A stretch of DNA of 64,000 nucleotides from Psoroptes ovis (GCA_002943765.1 PQWQ01000015.1:1178001-1242000), one strand, 5' to 3'. Numbered from the stretch's first letter, positions 12,117 through 25,720 are shown. The notes: a model not told the origin generated them from the letters alone. Translations and numbers: made by a program.

Positions 12117-15102
12117 TTTAATACTCTTTGATGACATCTATTCTGTTTCTTTATCTCTAAGAGTTTGATTATTACTCTACAAAATTCAAAGAAATATTTG
12201 CCGAATATTTCAAGCAAATTTGCAAAAGACAAATGAAAAAATGCCGACTAATTCAAATTTGTTTTATTTTGCTCATAATAAAAATAATGAAATGCAAACA
12301 CAACGACAAACCGAATCTTAGTCCTGGAAAAATAAATTCACAAACAGATCGATAAACTTTGATTGGTCAAAAATTGATAGATTTTTTATCCATCAAAACT
12401 GGTCAAAATTTTTTCTTTCAATTCTTCTTTATTGTTGATACATTGGACAAAAGCAAGTAAAAAAAAGGTAATTAAAGACAGTATAATGAATTGATAATAA
12501 TAATAAATTAAGGGAGAAGATTCATCATTTTTTGTGTTTGAAAAAAGAATCGAAATGGCCTAAGACTAGCGGACTAATTGCTTTGATGAGGATCGACCAA
12601 AAACGAAATAGACAAATATCATAACAATTACAAAATTACAATTCAATGTCAAAATATTGGCGATTGGCGAAAATTATGGAACGAAAAATATCAAAGCAAA
12701 CCAAACAAAACAAAGAAATAAATAGATGATCAAAAACACATCAATTTCTGATCAATTTTTTTTCTTTGTTTTCAATGAATTGAATCAAATTTTATGATGA
12801 TGAATACATGAGAAGAAGATTTGTTCAATGTTTTGTTTAGGTGTTTTTGATTATGAAAAAATAAAATTTTTAGCCATTCATTCGTTCATTCATTGATCAA
12901 AACAATTCGTAGATCGAAACGATTGGTACCAAAAAACAATTGATCACCACTCGGATTGATCGAATGATGATGATGAATAATGACATGTCAAATGAATTAT
13001 TGAATGAATGAATGAAAAACAATTCGGTGGCAAATTTTTCTTTGGAAACAAAAAGCAAAAAATAAAGGTATGAATACCGACATTAAATGATTCAATGATC
13101 ATTGAATTAAGAAGATGGCGAAGCAGCAGCAGCAGTATGCTTTGTTTGATTGGTCGGTCAACAAGATTGATTCATTCAATTAGAAAAATTTTAAATGTTT
13201 TTTGAAGGAGGAAAAATCAAACGAAAAGCTAACCGAAAAACAAATGCCATATTGTTTCAAATCAAGCGGTGGTTGGTGAGGGGGATTAGGACATAAACCT
13301 TCAATGATAAGGAGAATGATCACCGAATATGATCAATATGTGATCATCGAAATGAATGAATGAATGATGATTAAAAGTATTTTTCAATTTTTAACGGGGA
13401 AACAATTTGAAAAAAAAACAGTTTTTTAATATGGAACATTATTTGAACGTGGGAATGAATGAATGAATGAACCATTTTGGATCAGCAATGAATTGATATG
13501 ATAAGAGGTGGTGGTGGTGGTGTTTTATGAATAACAAAAAATCGAAAAAAATTTAAATTCCTTTGTTTAAATCAAAGAACAAACAACAGAAAAATGGAAA
13601 AAATCCAAAAGATTCAAGAACAAAAGGACCTTTAAAATGTTTTGGAGAAAAAAAAATTAATTCCAATTGAAATGAAAATGAAAATGACGAATGTTCAAAG
13701 AAATGAGAAATTTCAATTTGACATTTTTCGACTTAAATATCGTTGATTTACATTTTTTCATGTTAAAACTATGTGCATGTATGAATGTGTTGAAACTTCT
13801 TCCTATTCAAAAATGAGGATAATGATTATTTTATGTTCAGTATTTTCCATGTATCGTCATGTAAAATTTACAAAAATAGATGATGAAATATACCAAAGAA
13901 CATTATCAAACAACGAAAAAAAAAACGGTAAACTTGTCGCATTACTGTTACTGTTGCTGTACTGGTGTTGTTGTTCATATATCGAATTTTGAATTTGATT
14001 TAAATTTTTTTTTTGTCAAATATTAATCACAAAAATCACAATAATAAATGCCAGGTGTGCAACAAGCCAGAGAGAAACAATGGAAAAAAAATCAATTGAA
14101 ATAAATGATAATAACATGAACAAAGTGAAAATGAATATTTTGGTACACATTGGCTAAATTCAACCAAATATCTCTCTGATGGTGTTTCACATATATGAAT
14201 AAATGAATTCATTTTTTCATATATTTCACTGTGAAATTGAATTTCGGTGTATTGTTTAAATCAATTTATTATTAAAAAAATAAAATTTAAGAACAAAAAC
14301 CAAAGCGAAAAAGCAAACATAAATTCAAAATGAATGAATGACCTCTCTTACAATCTTCTTCTCATTCATCTTCAACGGTGAATTCCGAGTGAGAACAAAC
14401 TCTTAGTGTCAATTGATCGAACCGTTTTTTTTTTCTATGGTCATTTTGTCAATTCATTTAAATTCAACGAATTTGAATGAATAAATAAATGAGCGTACCG
14501 AGAAAATAAAATCAAAAATTCAATGATGAATCACACACACAAGAATACCTTTTTGTGTTAAGCAAATATTTGATTCAAAAATTTGACCATTCTGATTTCA
14601 CCTGAACCCTTATTTCAATATTTGACAATTAGTTCATTTATTTCATTTATGTTCATTTAACGAATGTGATATGTGTGTGTGTGCTCGATGGGCGTCCAAT
14701 TGAAGCAACCCAAATGTTCACAAAAAATTTTCAAAGAAAATCAGTTTTCTTAATTTATGTAAAATCAAATGGAATATTTATATGCAAAATTAAAAACTAA
14801 ATCAAATCAATGATTGATTACTTTGGAAAACGAATAATAATAATAATATAAATGAAATAAAATATTAATTTGAGGTGTGTTTGTATTTGAATGTGTCATT
14901 CACATTTTTTTTTATTAATTTGGAACATCGAAATCGGAGAAATAAAATTTTGTTCCATATTTTATCTGGTTTTTCAGTGATTATCAAATTATCATTATGA
15001 CGAAATTATACATTGAAAATCATTATTTTTTCTTCTTTCATTCATTTTCATTTTACCAGAGCTTGAAAATCAGACAGATGGCAATTAAAATATGTTCATT
15101 GA

Positions 15103-15137
<35 letters not shown>

Positions 15138-15381
15138 TGCATTACTGTCAAATTCAAATTAAAATAATTTTCTATTCCGTCAAATCATTTTTTTTGAATC
15201 ATCATTGACATTTTTCATATGGGAATTTGCTTTCTTTATGTTTCGACTGTTTCATTTCATTTCATTTTTGTGCATGAATTGACCAGAAAAATGAAAAATA
15301 CGAGCAGAGAAACGAACGAAAAAAATTATATTCATTCAATAAATTGATTGACTAATTGAACACACACAAATGAAATGATAA
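12113..15381. other. AT-rich non-coding stretch, no gene seen
   Basis: No supported coding frame. It contains repeated short (AATG)n runs (near 13005, 13355 and 13458), a CAG tract near 13124, a GGT tract near 13507 and the long GT microsatellite at 15103-15139. Confidence 0.6.
15103..15139. repeat. (GT)n dinucleotide microsatellite
   Basis: An uninterrupted GT run at 15103-15130 continues after one ATG interruption to about 15139. Confidence 0.95.
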
Positions 15382-15417
15382 TTGAACCATTATCAAGATC
15401 ATAAAAATTGGAAAAAA

Positions 15418-15654
15418 ATGGTTTCCGAAACCTTAAACCGAATGAAAAAAACACCGAAAGAGTTAATGGCATGCCAACAAGCCAATAGACCTAGACTAGA
15501 CAATGAATTTAAATTTTGGAAAAAAATAAAACAAGATAAATCTATGGCGTCAATCATAACATATATCGAAAAATATTCAAGACTAGACCCTATTGATTAT
15601 TGTGAAAGAGAGAACAAAAAAAATCAATTATCAAAAATTAAAAAAATTATCTAA
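15418..15654 (+). CDS. orphan 78-codon open frame of unknown origin
   Basis: The frame from the ATG at 15418 to the TAA at 15652-15654 encodes a lysine-rich 78-residue peptide (for example KTPKELMACQQANRPRLDNE). Its composition is mixed, unlike the Phe/Ile/Asn-rich chance frames around it. The frame is open upstream to 15382 but without an ATG. An AATAAA lies at 15749-15754, 95 bp past the stop. There is no signal peptide, no membrane segment and no motif I know. It could be a small gene, an exon, or a fragment of a mobile or captured sequence, and chance remains possible. Confidence 0.25.
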   Translation: MVSETLNRMKKTPKELMACQQANRPRLDNEFKFWKKIKQDKSMASIITYIEKYSRLDPIDYCERENKKNQLSKIKKII

Positions 15655-16942
15655 TCGATCGGTCAAATCAATATCCGAAATATTTATCCACTTCTCATAA
15701 ATGCTGGCCAGTGAATTGATTCGAAAGTTTCATATTTTTCCGTTTACTAATAAATAACCCTTGGTAAACACAGGAAAAAATCCAAGAAAATGAATAAATT
15801 CTCAGCATGAAAATTTGGACCAAAGGAACGTGTTCATTTTATTTCATTTCACAATTTATGATCAATGAATTTGCAGGTAAAAAACTTGAATTCAAACATT
15901 AAAAAAATGACCAAAACGAACCACAAAATTGTACAAACAAACTGACAAACAGCAGCAGCAAAAACGTAAAAATTTCAATGAATGGATCAAAAAGAATTGA
16001 ATCTTTTGAGAATTTGTCTTCATAAAACACACACAGTGTGAGTGTGGTCGGTCCAATTAAATCATGAAGAACAAGAAGAAGAAATTGAAGAAGAAGAAAA
16101 CCTTCAAGATTTTTGAATTGAATTCAACTAATTGAATAAATAAATAAATGAATGAATGATTGAATTGAATGTATGAGAATGTGTATTGAAGGTATAAAAT
16201 GAATGATTGAGGTTTAGGTGTGCATTTTCACATTTTCTCGTACATTTTTGCTACTTGCTATTTTTTCATTCAATTTAATTGTGTGGTTTTCAATTTATCG
16301 ATCGAAAAGCGCGAAAATTAATTATGAATCAACGAAATATTTCAATGAAAATCAAGGGGAATCGAAATGACCAGCGATTTAGGAGAAAAAAAGTGATCAA
16401 AGGCAACAAATGAATGAATGAATGAAAATGATTTTTTAAAATTTCGATTCCATTATTTAGATCACAGTTTGTTTCAGTGCTTTCGAATCATTTGAATTCA
16501 TTCATTCATTCATTCATTTTTCAAACACCTGAATTTTTTTTGGCCAATTCAAAGTAAACAAAACAAACAATTTTCATATTTGCAAATATTTTTGCCACAA
16601 AAAAATATGAAAACCATGAATTAAAATGGGAAAAAATGATCAACAAAATTATTGATGCAAATTCATGAATGCTTTTGAATTTTTGAATTGAAAAATAAAT
16701 GAAATTAATTAATTTGCACGAAATAAATGCAGAAATGAATGAATTCACACAATTTTTCATTTCACAATTCACTCGGAGTGACATAAATACATCTGAATTT
16801 CATATCGGTACTCAATGATTATAAAAAAATACAGAAAATTCAACGAATTAAAGTAACAATTAATTCTTGTTTGGTTTGTTGTTTCAGTTAAATTTCATCT
16901 CATTTGATGGCTCAACAAAAAAAAATTAGCCAAATAATGATC

Positions 16943-16986
16943 AAAAAAAAAAAAAAAAAAAATAAATAAATAAATAAATAAATAAA
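16943..16986. repeat. poly(A) grading into (AAAT)n
   Basis: About 18 A residues are followed by six AAAT-type units. This is the kind of tract left by retroposition, but no element body is recognisable upstream. Confidence 0.85.
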
Positions 16987-18575
16987 ATGAAATAATCACA
17001 AAATGAATGAAATGTGATGTGTGTCATATTATCATTGCTATTATTATTATTGTTTGATATGTACAAAGCTAACAACGACCGACCGAACAAACAAATAAAA
17101 ATAATGTGTGTTTGTCCAAGCAAAAAAATGAAATAATAATAATAATAATAATTCTAATTAGAAATTTTTCATTAGAATTAACGCATCATTCACGCAAAAA
17201 TGATGAGTTTTATTATTATTATTTCATTTATTTAATTCATTCAGTATTTTGTTCATTTTCATTATTTCATTTTGAATTGATTTGATCTGCATTTGTTTGT
17301 TTGTTTGTGTGTGCATGTGTCCATGTGTCTATCGACTATGAAACACACATCAACGAAAATTCAATGTATGTGTTCGGTCATCAGAAAATTTTCAGTTTTT
17401 TTTTAGTATTTTTCCACGCAGATCCCTGAAATAGTTGGATGTTTATGTGTCTGTGTTCAATGAATTGGTGACCAAACATTGTTGTAGTTTTTTCAGGCAA
17501 ACAAATTTCAAATGGACAGAACAAATTTGAAATGCATTTTTCATTTCATAATTTGTCTCGACAAACAAACATTGAACAACAAAGAATGATCGTTTATTGA
17601 ATGTAAGAATTCATGTAATTAATGAAAATTAATTAGAAATTTTCGGGGAAAAATTTCCATCAAGCATTTTGGAAATTTTCAATGACAAAATCATTGAAAC
17701 ACAATCAGAAATAAAATGGTAAAATAATTAATCAAATCGTAGAAAATTAATTAAAAATTTTCAGTCCAAAAAATAAATTAAAACTATCATTAAAACCAAA
17801 CAGGTGGCGCCTGGTGTTTCATCTCTTTTCATTTTAATCGAGAGAAAATAAATTAATGAAGTAATGAATGCATCAATATAATATAATGAATAAAGAAATG
17901 CACATCTCTAATCATTTGGTGGATGCATTTGTGTTGTAATTATTTATTTCATTTTCATTATTATGAATTGCGTGTGTCAACAATTTACAATACAACAACG
18001 ACAGCAACAACAAAGAAGTAATCAAAAAGTAAAATTTGATGAATGCAAAATGTATTTTTCTTTGATTGCTCAAATTCAAGCTTTGGTCACCATTGATTGA
18101 TTGCGTGATACATTCAACACTGACAAGCAATGAACATATAGATGAATAAGTAAATGCATGTATTTCAATTCAATTTCATTCATTTTCAATCCATCGAAAG
18201 GAAGTCGAAAGTTTGATCTAATTAAACATTTGAATGGAAAAGCATATATAAGACCATTGGTATTGCGTATAATTTCATTCCTTGAAACTTTTTTTTTTGT
18301 ATTTTTTGGGCCCAACAAAATTAATTAGCCACCACCACCAGTATCATTCAATATTATTGTGGATTTCATAATCAAAATCATCAAAAAGTTAATCATGATT
18401 ATTATTACTGAAATCATTATTATCATTATTTCTACGATTTGAAACTCAAAAAGTACAAGAATTTTGGAATGAATTTTACTTGAATTTGACTTGAAATTCA
18501 TTTAGTTATTCACTCAGTTACTACAATTACACAACAAGAATCAAAAGTCAAAACAAACAAGAGATTAGCTATGTT

Positions 18576-18599
18576 TGTGTGTGTGTGTGTGTGTGTGTG
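18576..18599. repeat. (TG)n dinucleotide microsatellite
   Basis: An uninterrupted TG run of about 24 bp. Confidence 0.95.
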
Positions 18600-18814
18600 C
18601 GTAAATATATGATAATGATTTTTGCTTTTGCCTTGTATTCTCTGGAATACAAAAATTTCAAGAATACAAAGCAAAATATATGAAGATAAGATCATATACA
18701 AATACAATGTAGTTGTCGTTGTTGTTGGTGTTTCTAGCTGGTGTTATTGTTATTTGTAAATGGTTTATACTTGTATGTCATAAAACAATCATTAATTTAG
18801 ACTTTTTGATTTTT

Positions 18815-18853
18815 TTTATTCATTTATTCATTCATTCATTCATTCATTCATTA
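18815..18853. repeat. (ATTC)n tetranucleotide microsatellite
   Basis: About nine ATTC/ATTT units. It is the longest of many short AATG/CATT runs in the window. Confidence 0.9.
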
Positions 18854-19238
18854 TGTTTGAGCTTTAAATGAACTTTGGAAACTTTAGATGAATGAAGAAT
18901 GAAAAATAAATGAATGAATGGATCATTATTATTATAATTCTTTGTTTTACAAGTTAAATAATAAGAAACATTCATAGATACTGCTGCTGCTGCTGACTCG
19001 CGTATGTTTCAAAAAAAAAAAAAAAAAATTAATTCAAAATATTCATTTATCTGTTTAAACCAAACATATACGCGATAAAACAAAAAAAAAAAAAAAAAAA
19101 ATTCAAATTATCATTGATCTCTGGCAATATCTTTGAAATGAAAAAGTTGTGCATATTTTCAATGCATTTTTCAGTGTTTTTGAATTTAATATATTTAATA
19201 TTTGACTACCACCATCATCATCATCATCATTATTAGTA

Positions 19239-19263
19239 TTACCTTGTCCGGAGTAAAGTTAGG
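19239..19263 (+). repeat. left terminal inverted repeat of the DNA transposon
   Basis: Twenty-five bases matching the reverse complement of 20493-20517 except at the fourteenth position (A here, C in the partner). Preceded by TA. Confidence 0.9.
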
Positions 19264-19881
19264 AGTGTTCAAATTCAATTTTTTCAAAAACTATTGAAGA
19301 TTTCTTAGCGAAACTTTAACATAATAAAATTTAGTTTTCTTCAAACCTTATGAATGATTTTCAAGGCCCAAGTACCATAGGGACCTTGTCAAAATGGCCC
19401 TTTTGCAAACTGTTCAAAATGACCAAATTAGCAGTATTTTTGGAAATATTTAAATTTTGTAATCGAATGCTTGAAATCCATATTTTCACGAGACAAGACA
19501 GTTTTGGTCACAAAAATTATGACCTGGGTCATATTGACCCGACTTTAAATGTCAAAATAGTTTTTCAGGGATAATCACGTGACAACTTAATTTTCATGGA
19601 ACCAAACATTATCAAGAAGAATATCATATCCTTGCAGTCTTTTTGAACCATTCTTACGGGGCCATGGGTCCCGATTAACGTCCTATGGGCCTTGGTTGTT
19701 ATTGCTTAATTTTCGTGCCAGAGATGCCGAAAGACGATGACATGGATATCCATGGTCATGATGAGAATGCTATTCTCTCACCCGATCCCTGTTGTAAAAA
19801 TTTTGGTCCTAGCTCTTTTTTAACTGGGTGAAATTTCCACTTCCTTCAACAAGAGTATGCTGTAGTGGGGCCCAGAATTTT

Positions 19882-20151
19882 TCAGTGGGAGAAATGTGTC
19901 ACTATCACTTTGAGAGACGTGTTGAGCAAAGTGAACTCTTGTGACATCAATCTTTTTTCAAAGTGATTTGGTCTTGGGTCCCAATGTTGGATTTGAATTT
20001 TTCGAAATCTGACTTGCTTTGATTTTAGGGGTGTAATGTTCCACACAGTGTTCATAGGAACTTCAAATTTGAGGGACAGATCACCAACATTCCAGGCTCT
20101 TACATTCTTGAAACATTTTTTTGATTCCTCGGATTCTCGGGCCTTTTTCAA
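19882..20151 (-). pseudogene. remnant of transposase N-terminal region
   Basis: An open frame of 89 codons inside the inverted-repeat element, beginning at a TTG rather than an ATG and preceded by an in-frame stop. Residues about 23-40 form a plausible helix-turn-helix. The remainder diverges, and the frame ends long before the catalytic domain should finish. The orientation implies the transposase was coded on the minus strand. Assignment rests on position within the element and the helix-turn-helix pattern, not on a database match. Confidence 0.45.
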
Positions 20152-20492
20152 CCCTTAAACAAACGACTAGTCTTCGATCATTTTTGAGCTTTTTCTCCTA
20201 CTGATGATTGATATCATCGATTTTTCTTCTGTTTTCTGAGAATATCCTAGGCCCATCAAAATTTCCCACAATTGTTTTTGGATTCTGGAAGCTGTGAATC
20301 CTGGAATTTTGATGATTTTGTCAAAATCATGCTGTTTTTATTGGACCTTTTTAAAAAGGGCCACTCTAGGGTCATCTCTGAGGGAAACTCGAAAATTCTT
20401 TTTTTTTCGATGAAGCATTAGTCCCAGTACTAGTGGTGAAAATTTGGTCCCGAAACATCAAGCGATTGCTGAATTATTTAGACAGATGTCAC

Positions 20493-20517
20493 CCTAACTT
20501 TACGCCGGACAAGGTAA
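20493..20517 (-). repeat. right terminal inverted repeat of the DNA transposon
   Basis: Ends GCCGGACAAGGTAA on the plus strand and is followed by the TA duplication at 20518-20519. Confidence 0.9.
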
Positions 20518-21038
20518 TATTATCATTATTAATATTAATATTAAGTCAGTCATTATTTTTTTCTTGTGCAAAGGGTGTTTTGTTGGAAAGTAAAAAGTAA
20601 AAATGAAGCAAAAAAAAAATTAATCAAAAAGGATTATTCATATATTTCTTCTCTCCATTCATTCATTTATTCATTATTTGCAAAGCTAAAAAATGAATAA
20701 TTTTCTTTTGGTTATTTCGCATATAATCATTAAATATTCCATGTTAGCAATGAATGTGTATGGTTTTATATCTCTTCGCAATGCACCAAACAGCAACGCT
20801 GTGTATGTTTTATTAAATGAATATGAATAACTTTGAATGAAAATGAATGAACAAAAAAAAAAAATAAGAAAAATTAATGGATGGATGGATCAATTCAAAA
20901 AAAAAAAAAAATGCATATTGGAATAATCAGCAGCAGCAGCAGCTACAGCGGCAGCAGAATTTACAAATAAAATAATAATGAAAAAAAAAAGGAAGCAAAT
21001 AAATTAAAATAAAGGAGAAAAAAATTATCAATAAAAAA

Positions 21039-21056
21039 CACGTGCGCACGCACGTT
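21039..21056. promoter_or_regulatory. CpG-dense CACGTG / GCGTG block
   Basis: The bases CACGTGCGCACGCACGT contain an E-box palindrome (CACGTG), the palindrome CGTGCGCACG and, on the minus strand, two GCGTG cores. GCGTG is the core bound by bHLH-PAS dimers such as AhR/Spineless with ARNT/Tango. CpG is scarce in the neighbourhood. Function is inferred from motif only. Confidence 0.3.
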
Positions 21057-23672
21057 ATTCATTGGGCTAAAATTCATACCCTAAACTAATTAAAGTTGAA
21101 ATGTAAAATAAAAGGGAGATGAAAAAGATTTTCAAAGCAAATTTCCTGCAAATTTCGCTTTCTCTTTACTCCTCTTCTAAATATTTGCATAGAATATTCC
21201 AAAAATGTTTGTATTTGCATTTGTGAATAATAATAATAATAATAATTATTATTATTATTGATACAATGGATCGATTCACATATTCAAATATGTTTGAAAT
21301 ATAAATATGCAAAATGCAAAAGCATCCATTTTCTTGATTAAATAGCGGCATTATTCTCCCTTTAAAAAATAATAATAATTTTTCATTTTGCATTTGAAAT
21401 AATTTCAATAATTTAAAATTCATTTAAAATTATTAATATTGATAATATTTGAATTAGGTGAATTCAATATTTCAATGTTTGAATTACATGTTTCAATGTT
21501 TGCTGTGCAGCACTGATGATGATGATGATGTACTTGATTCAAAGGCAAGAATTTTTTCAAAATTTCAAAATTCAAATAATGGAAAATAATTTAAAACAAT
21601 TTTTGTTATTTAGAGTTCCAAATTTACATTTCTCGTAGTACGATTCGTATTTTAACAAATGGAAATTTTTACAGTGAAATAATAATGAAAAACTTTTTTC
21701 GGATGCTTTTCATGATTCAACATTTGAACAAAAGCTGAACAAAAAAAAAATTAATGAAAACTCAAAGTAAATATATGCACAAGTGTTGTACATGTGAGAC
21801 ACATGAGTGTGTGTGTGTACGGATGGTAATAATAATAATATGAATTCATCATATTCTTCATCATCATCACATATGAATGTCAAATATTTTAGTAATAGTT
21901 TCAGGCATTCACATAAGAGTAAAGAGAGGGGAAAGCGACATTGCCAAACAGCCAAAAACTGTTGTTTTATTTTATTTTTTAAATTTAAATTTAAATTTTT
22001 CATTTCAAATCAAATCAAATGAATGAATGAATCAAGTGGAGGATTTTTCCTTCCTCTTCTACAGCAACAGCAACAGCGGCAGCAAATTTCAATTTAGTAG
22101 GGTCCAAATTTGACGATTGGAAACAATGAAACGAGAAAGAAATTAGAATGAAAAATTCAATTTCAAATTTTGTTTTTGAAAGTTAAACACGTTTGATGAA
22201 TGAAATGAAATGCAAAATGAACGGAATGAAATGAATGAATATTTTTATCGAAACAAGATTCAAGTAGAAAATAAGATTTGTTCAGATATAATACATTAAA
22301 ATACTCGAATGCAACGTGCAATGTATGTGTATGCGTTTGACTATGGGGACATGGGACTATTTTTTTCACTTTAAACTTTTCAAATGATATTCATTTTTTA
22401 CTCGAGTAAAAAAAATGGAGTAAAAAAATTAAATACCAAAATCATTGAACTTTTGGATGTTTTATGTTTTTTATTAGGGATTTTTTATTTGAAAATTTCG
22501 ATATTTGGATTCATCCTGTAACGTTGGTGTGTCTGTCTCTGTGTATGTTATTGAATACTGAAATAATGAAAATGAAAATAAAGCTAATCAATTTCATTTA
22601 TATTCAATGTATTATTAGCTTGTTTGTATATTGGTGATATACATTGATATATTTAGTAAAACACATGACAAACTAATTCCCATTAAAAAATTTTTTGTTT
22701 GTTTTTTGTCTTCTATCTGAGTTTTGTGACTAGGAAATTAATGCACAAGTGTGTGCCAGCCAGTCAGTGCCAGTGTGTGCGCGTAACAAGAGGTAGTATC
22801 ATTTTCAATGATTAAAAAAAGAAATTTTCTTCAATCAATGATTATCAAATGAATGGATGGAAATGAAATTGAAAATGAAAAGGAAGGAAATTCCGAATGA
22901 AATTCAGCAGCAGCACGTATTGGCTATAAACCAAATACTATCACGAATTTTGCTTCATTTTTTGTTTTGAAAATCACAAATAAATGAAAAAATAAAAGAA
23001 AAATAAACAATAATAACACGTGCTTTTAATGTGTGTGTGTGTTGGCGTGTGTTTGTACATCTTTCAGATGCACATTTTATGATTTGAAAATGTTTTTTCC
23101 TTTGTACAAAAAAAATAGAATCAAAATAAGATAAAATACAAACAAAAAACACAAAATGACGAAATGAATCGACCAAATCAAATCAGATTAATTTTTATCT
23201 TTGAGTGAAAAAAGAAAAGCAAAAGCAAAATGAAATGAGCGAAAAGCAATTAGAAAAATGATTTTTCCATTGATTTCAAGTTTAGATTTGTTTTTTTTTC
23301 GAAGAGAAACAATACAAGAAAACAAATGAAAAAAATAAATAAATAAATAAACCGACCAAACAAATAACAAACAATTTTATTTTGTAGAATGAAATTCAAT
23401 TTGTAACATAAGTAATTGTGAAACACATATACACACATTACATGCAAACAAATGAAAACAATGTGAAACATTTTTTTAGGTATCATCATTCATTCATTCA
23501 TTGATTCATTCATTCAATTTTTGCCATTAATTTTTCGTTTTTCTCAACCAGAAATGAATGAAAAATTTGAAACGAAAATAGACAAATTCTATTGTCTATT
23601 TGTCTATCAATTTTCTTGCTTTGTTTTCTTTTTTGGGGTCCATTGTATGGTATTGTATCGACATGGAATTCG

Positions 23673-23674
<2 letters not shown>

Positions 23675-23708
<34 letters not shown>
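23675..23708. repeat. (TC)n dinucleotide microsatellite
   Basis: Seventeen uninterrupted TC units; on the minus strand a GA tract of the GAGA-factor type. Confidence 0.95.
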
Positions 23709-23713
<5 letters not shown>

Positions 23714-25720
23714 TTGATTCTGCTGGAAAATTCATTCAACTGTCGTTGCCATTACTATTGTTGTTGGTTGCGAAACATTGGAAGCTACGATTAAAGAATT
23801 ATTTTAAAATTTTTTACAATTTTTTTGAAAAATAAATAAAGAAAATTGAATTGAAATGAAATCGAATGAAAAAATGAAATAAAATTTCATTTTCGCTGCT
23901 TTAAACATTTAGTATTGAATATTGAATTGTATTGAAATGAATAAATGAATGAACAAATACTCATTAACAGCAACAACAACAATGATGATGATGATGATGC
24001 AAATATCTGGTTACCATTATTATTATCGTTTTTTCTCTTACATTCTTCTTAGGAATATTCTTTTACCCATTTCACATTATATCATTTCAAATTTTTTCAA
24101 TTCGTATGCATTTGAAAACCCTTTCTATTTTTTATTTTGCAGATTCAGGAAGGAAACAAACTAAACAAATGAATGAATGAATGAATGAATAAGCAAATGA
24201 ACGAATGAATTTCATTCTCACTTGCTTCGCTAATACACACATACACATTAAGAATCATTAAAATTTGAAATAATAATAAAATTTTTCTCTGCTTTTTCAT
24301 TCGCATTGAGATACGTTGAGTTGAAATACGAACGCATCAAACACAAATAATAATCATCGTCATAATAATAAAATGCAAATTTTTCTTTCTTTATTTTCGG
24401 TTATACGAAGCTCATATTCATTTATTCATTTATTTATTTATTCATTCACACACACACACACCATGGTGTTTACGTCATTAAATGAGCAACAACACAAAAC
24501 GTCGTTACATAGGGCCGTTTAGAGATAATTGCCTCGAATTTTGCATTCATATTCATTCAATATATTTTTATGAAATTTTGCAATTTTCAATTTATGATAA
24601 ACCTTTAATTTTATTTTATTAATAATAATATTGATAATAATGAAAATAATAATAATAATAATAATAATAAATGAGAATAATGATAATAGGAAACTATTCG
24701 GAACAAAAATGAATCGAAGAAATCCAAAATTCAAATATTGAATCAATTAATTAGACATGCGTATTATCATTAATAATAATAATAAAAGGATTGATTATTT
24801 TCATTATTATATTCATCATTATCATTTATTCATTCTCGTTAATTTATTATTTCGCATACAACAATGATGGTGGTGCCATTCAATTCATTTGCTTATGATT
24901 CAAAATTGCCGAAATTGTGCCAATGATCGGGGTACACACAATTTTTTGTTTCTTTGCAATTCATTTCAAATAATAATAATGATAATAAACAAAGATAATC
25001 AACATTAAATATGGAAGTATGAGCATGGTCTATGACGAAGATAGTGAAATGTAGATTCAAACACCAACAACAGCAATATTAACAACGACAACGATTAATT
25101 AGATGCACTATTTGCTCACTCACTTTTCATTATTTCATTTATTTTTCATTTACTTAACTATATCATGCGTATATTTCATTATTTGTTTGTATATTCATCA
25201 TTCAATGTGATACGATTTTGGTGCCTATTTCATTCATTATATATCAAAATAATTAACGCTACACTCACACACAGACACAAACCCATCTAATTTTTGATCA
25301 TGAAGAACTGAAAAACCAAAAAAAAAAGTTATTACAAGGAACAAACGCCATACAAACTATTATGATCAACGATGAAACAGAAAAGATTGAATGATATCAA
25401 AGACATCAAAGATATTGAATATTGCGCGAAAGATAATGAAATGAATGGGGAAAAAATGGATGGAGAAATTAACGAAAAATGATAATGATAATAAAACACA
25501 AGCGATCCATATTAATGAAATAATATTAATAATAATAATGATATTAACAATATTATGTTCGTGTAACCAAACCCAATTTACATTTTTGAAATAATGAAAA
25601 AAAAAAATTCATTATTCTGTAATTATATATCTGTGAAAACACATTGATATATAGATGATGATGATGATCTCATTAGCTGCTACTACCGTCATTAGTATTA
25701 TTATCATCATCATCATGATC

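Larger units (their letters stand above)
15655..19236. other. AT-rich non-coding stretch, no gene seen
   Basis: No supported coding frame. It holds an A18 run grading into (AAAT)n at 16943-16986, (TG)n at 18576-18599, (ATTC)n at about 18815-18853, and two A-runs at 19011-19028 and 19082-19101 just left of the DNA transposon. Confidence 0.6.
19239..20517 (-). mobile_element. Tc1/mariner-like DNA transposon, decayed
   Basis: The 25-bp ends are inverted copies of each other (19239-19263 and 20493-20517, starting TTACCTTGTCCGG) with one mismatch. Both sides are flanked by TA (19237-19238, 20518-20519), the target duplication typical of the IS630/Tc1/mariner superfamily. The 1,279-bp length fits a full-size element of that group. 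Base composition is clearly more GC-rich than the flanks. The minus strand carries a frame with a helix-turn-helix-like stretch (VGDLSLKFEVPMNTVWNI) at about 20085-20032, as expected for the transposase N terminus. Downstream the frame is broken by many stops and I cannot read a DDE/D catalytic triad, so the copy is probably non-autonomous. Confidence 0.8.

Noticed and set aside
23510..23835. Open frames through the (TC)n microsatellite (Arg/Glu or Ser/Leu repeats)
   Set aside because: Dinucleotide repeats have no stop codons, so the open frames are artefacts.
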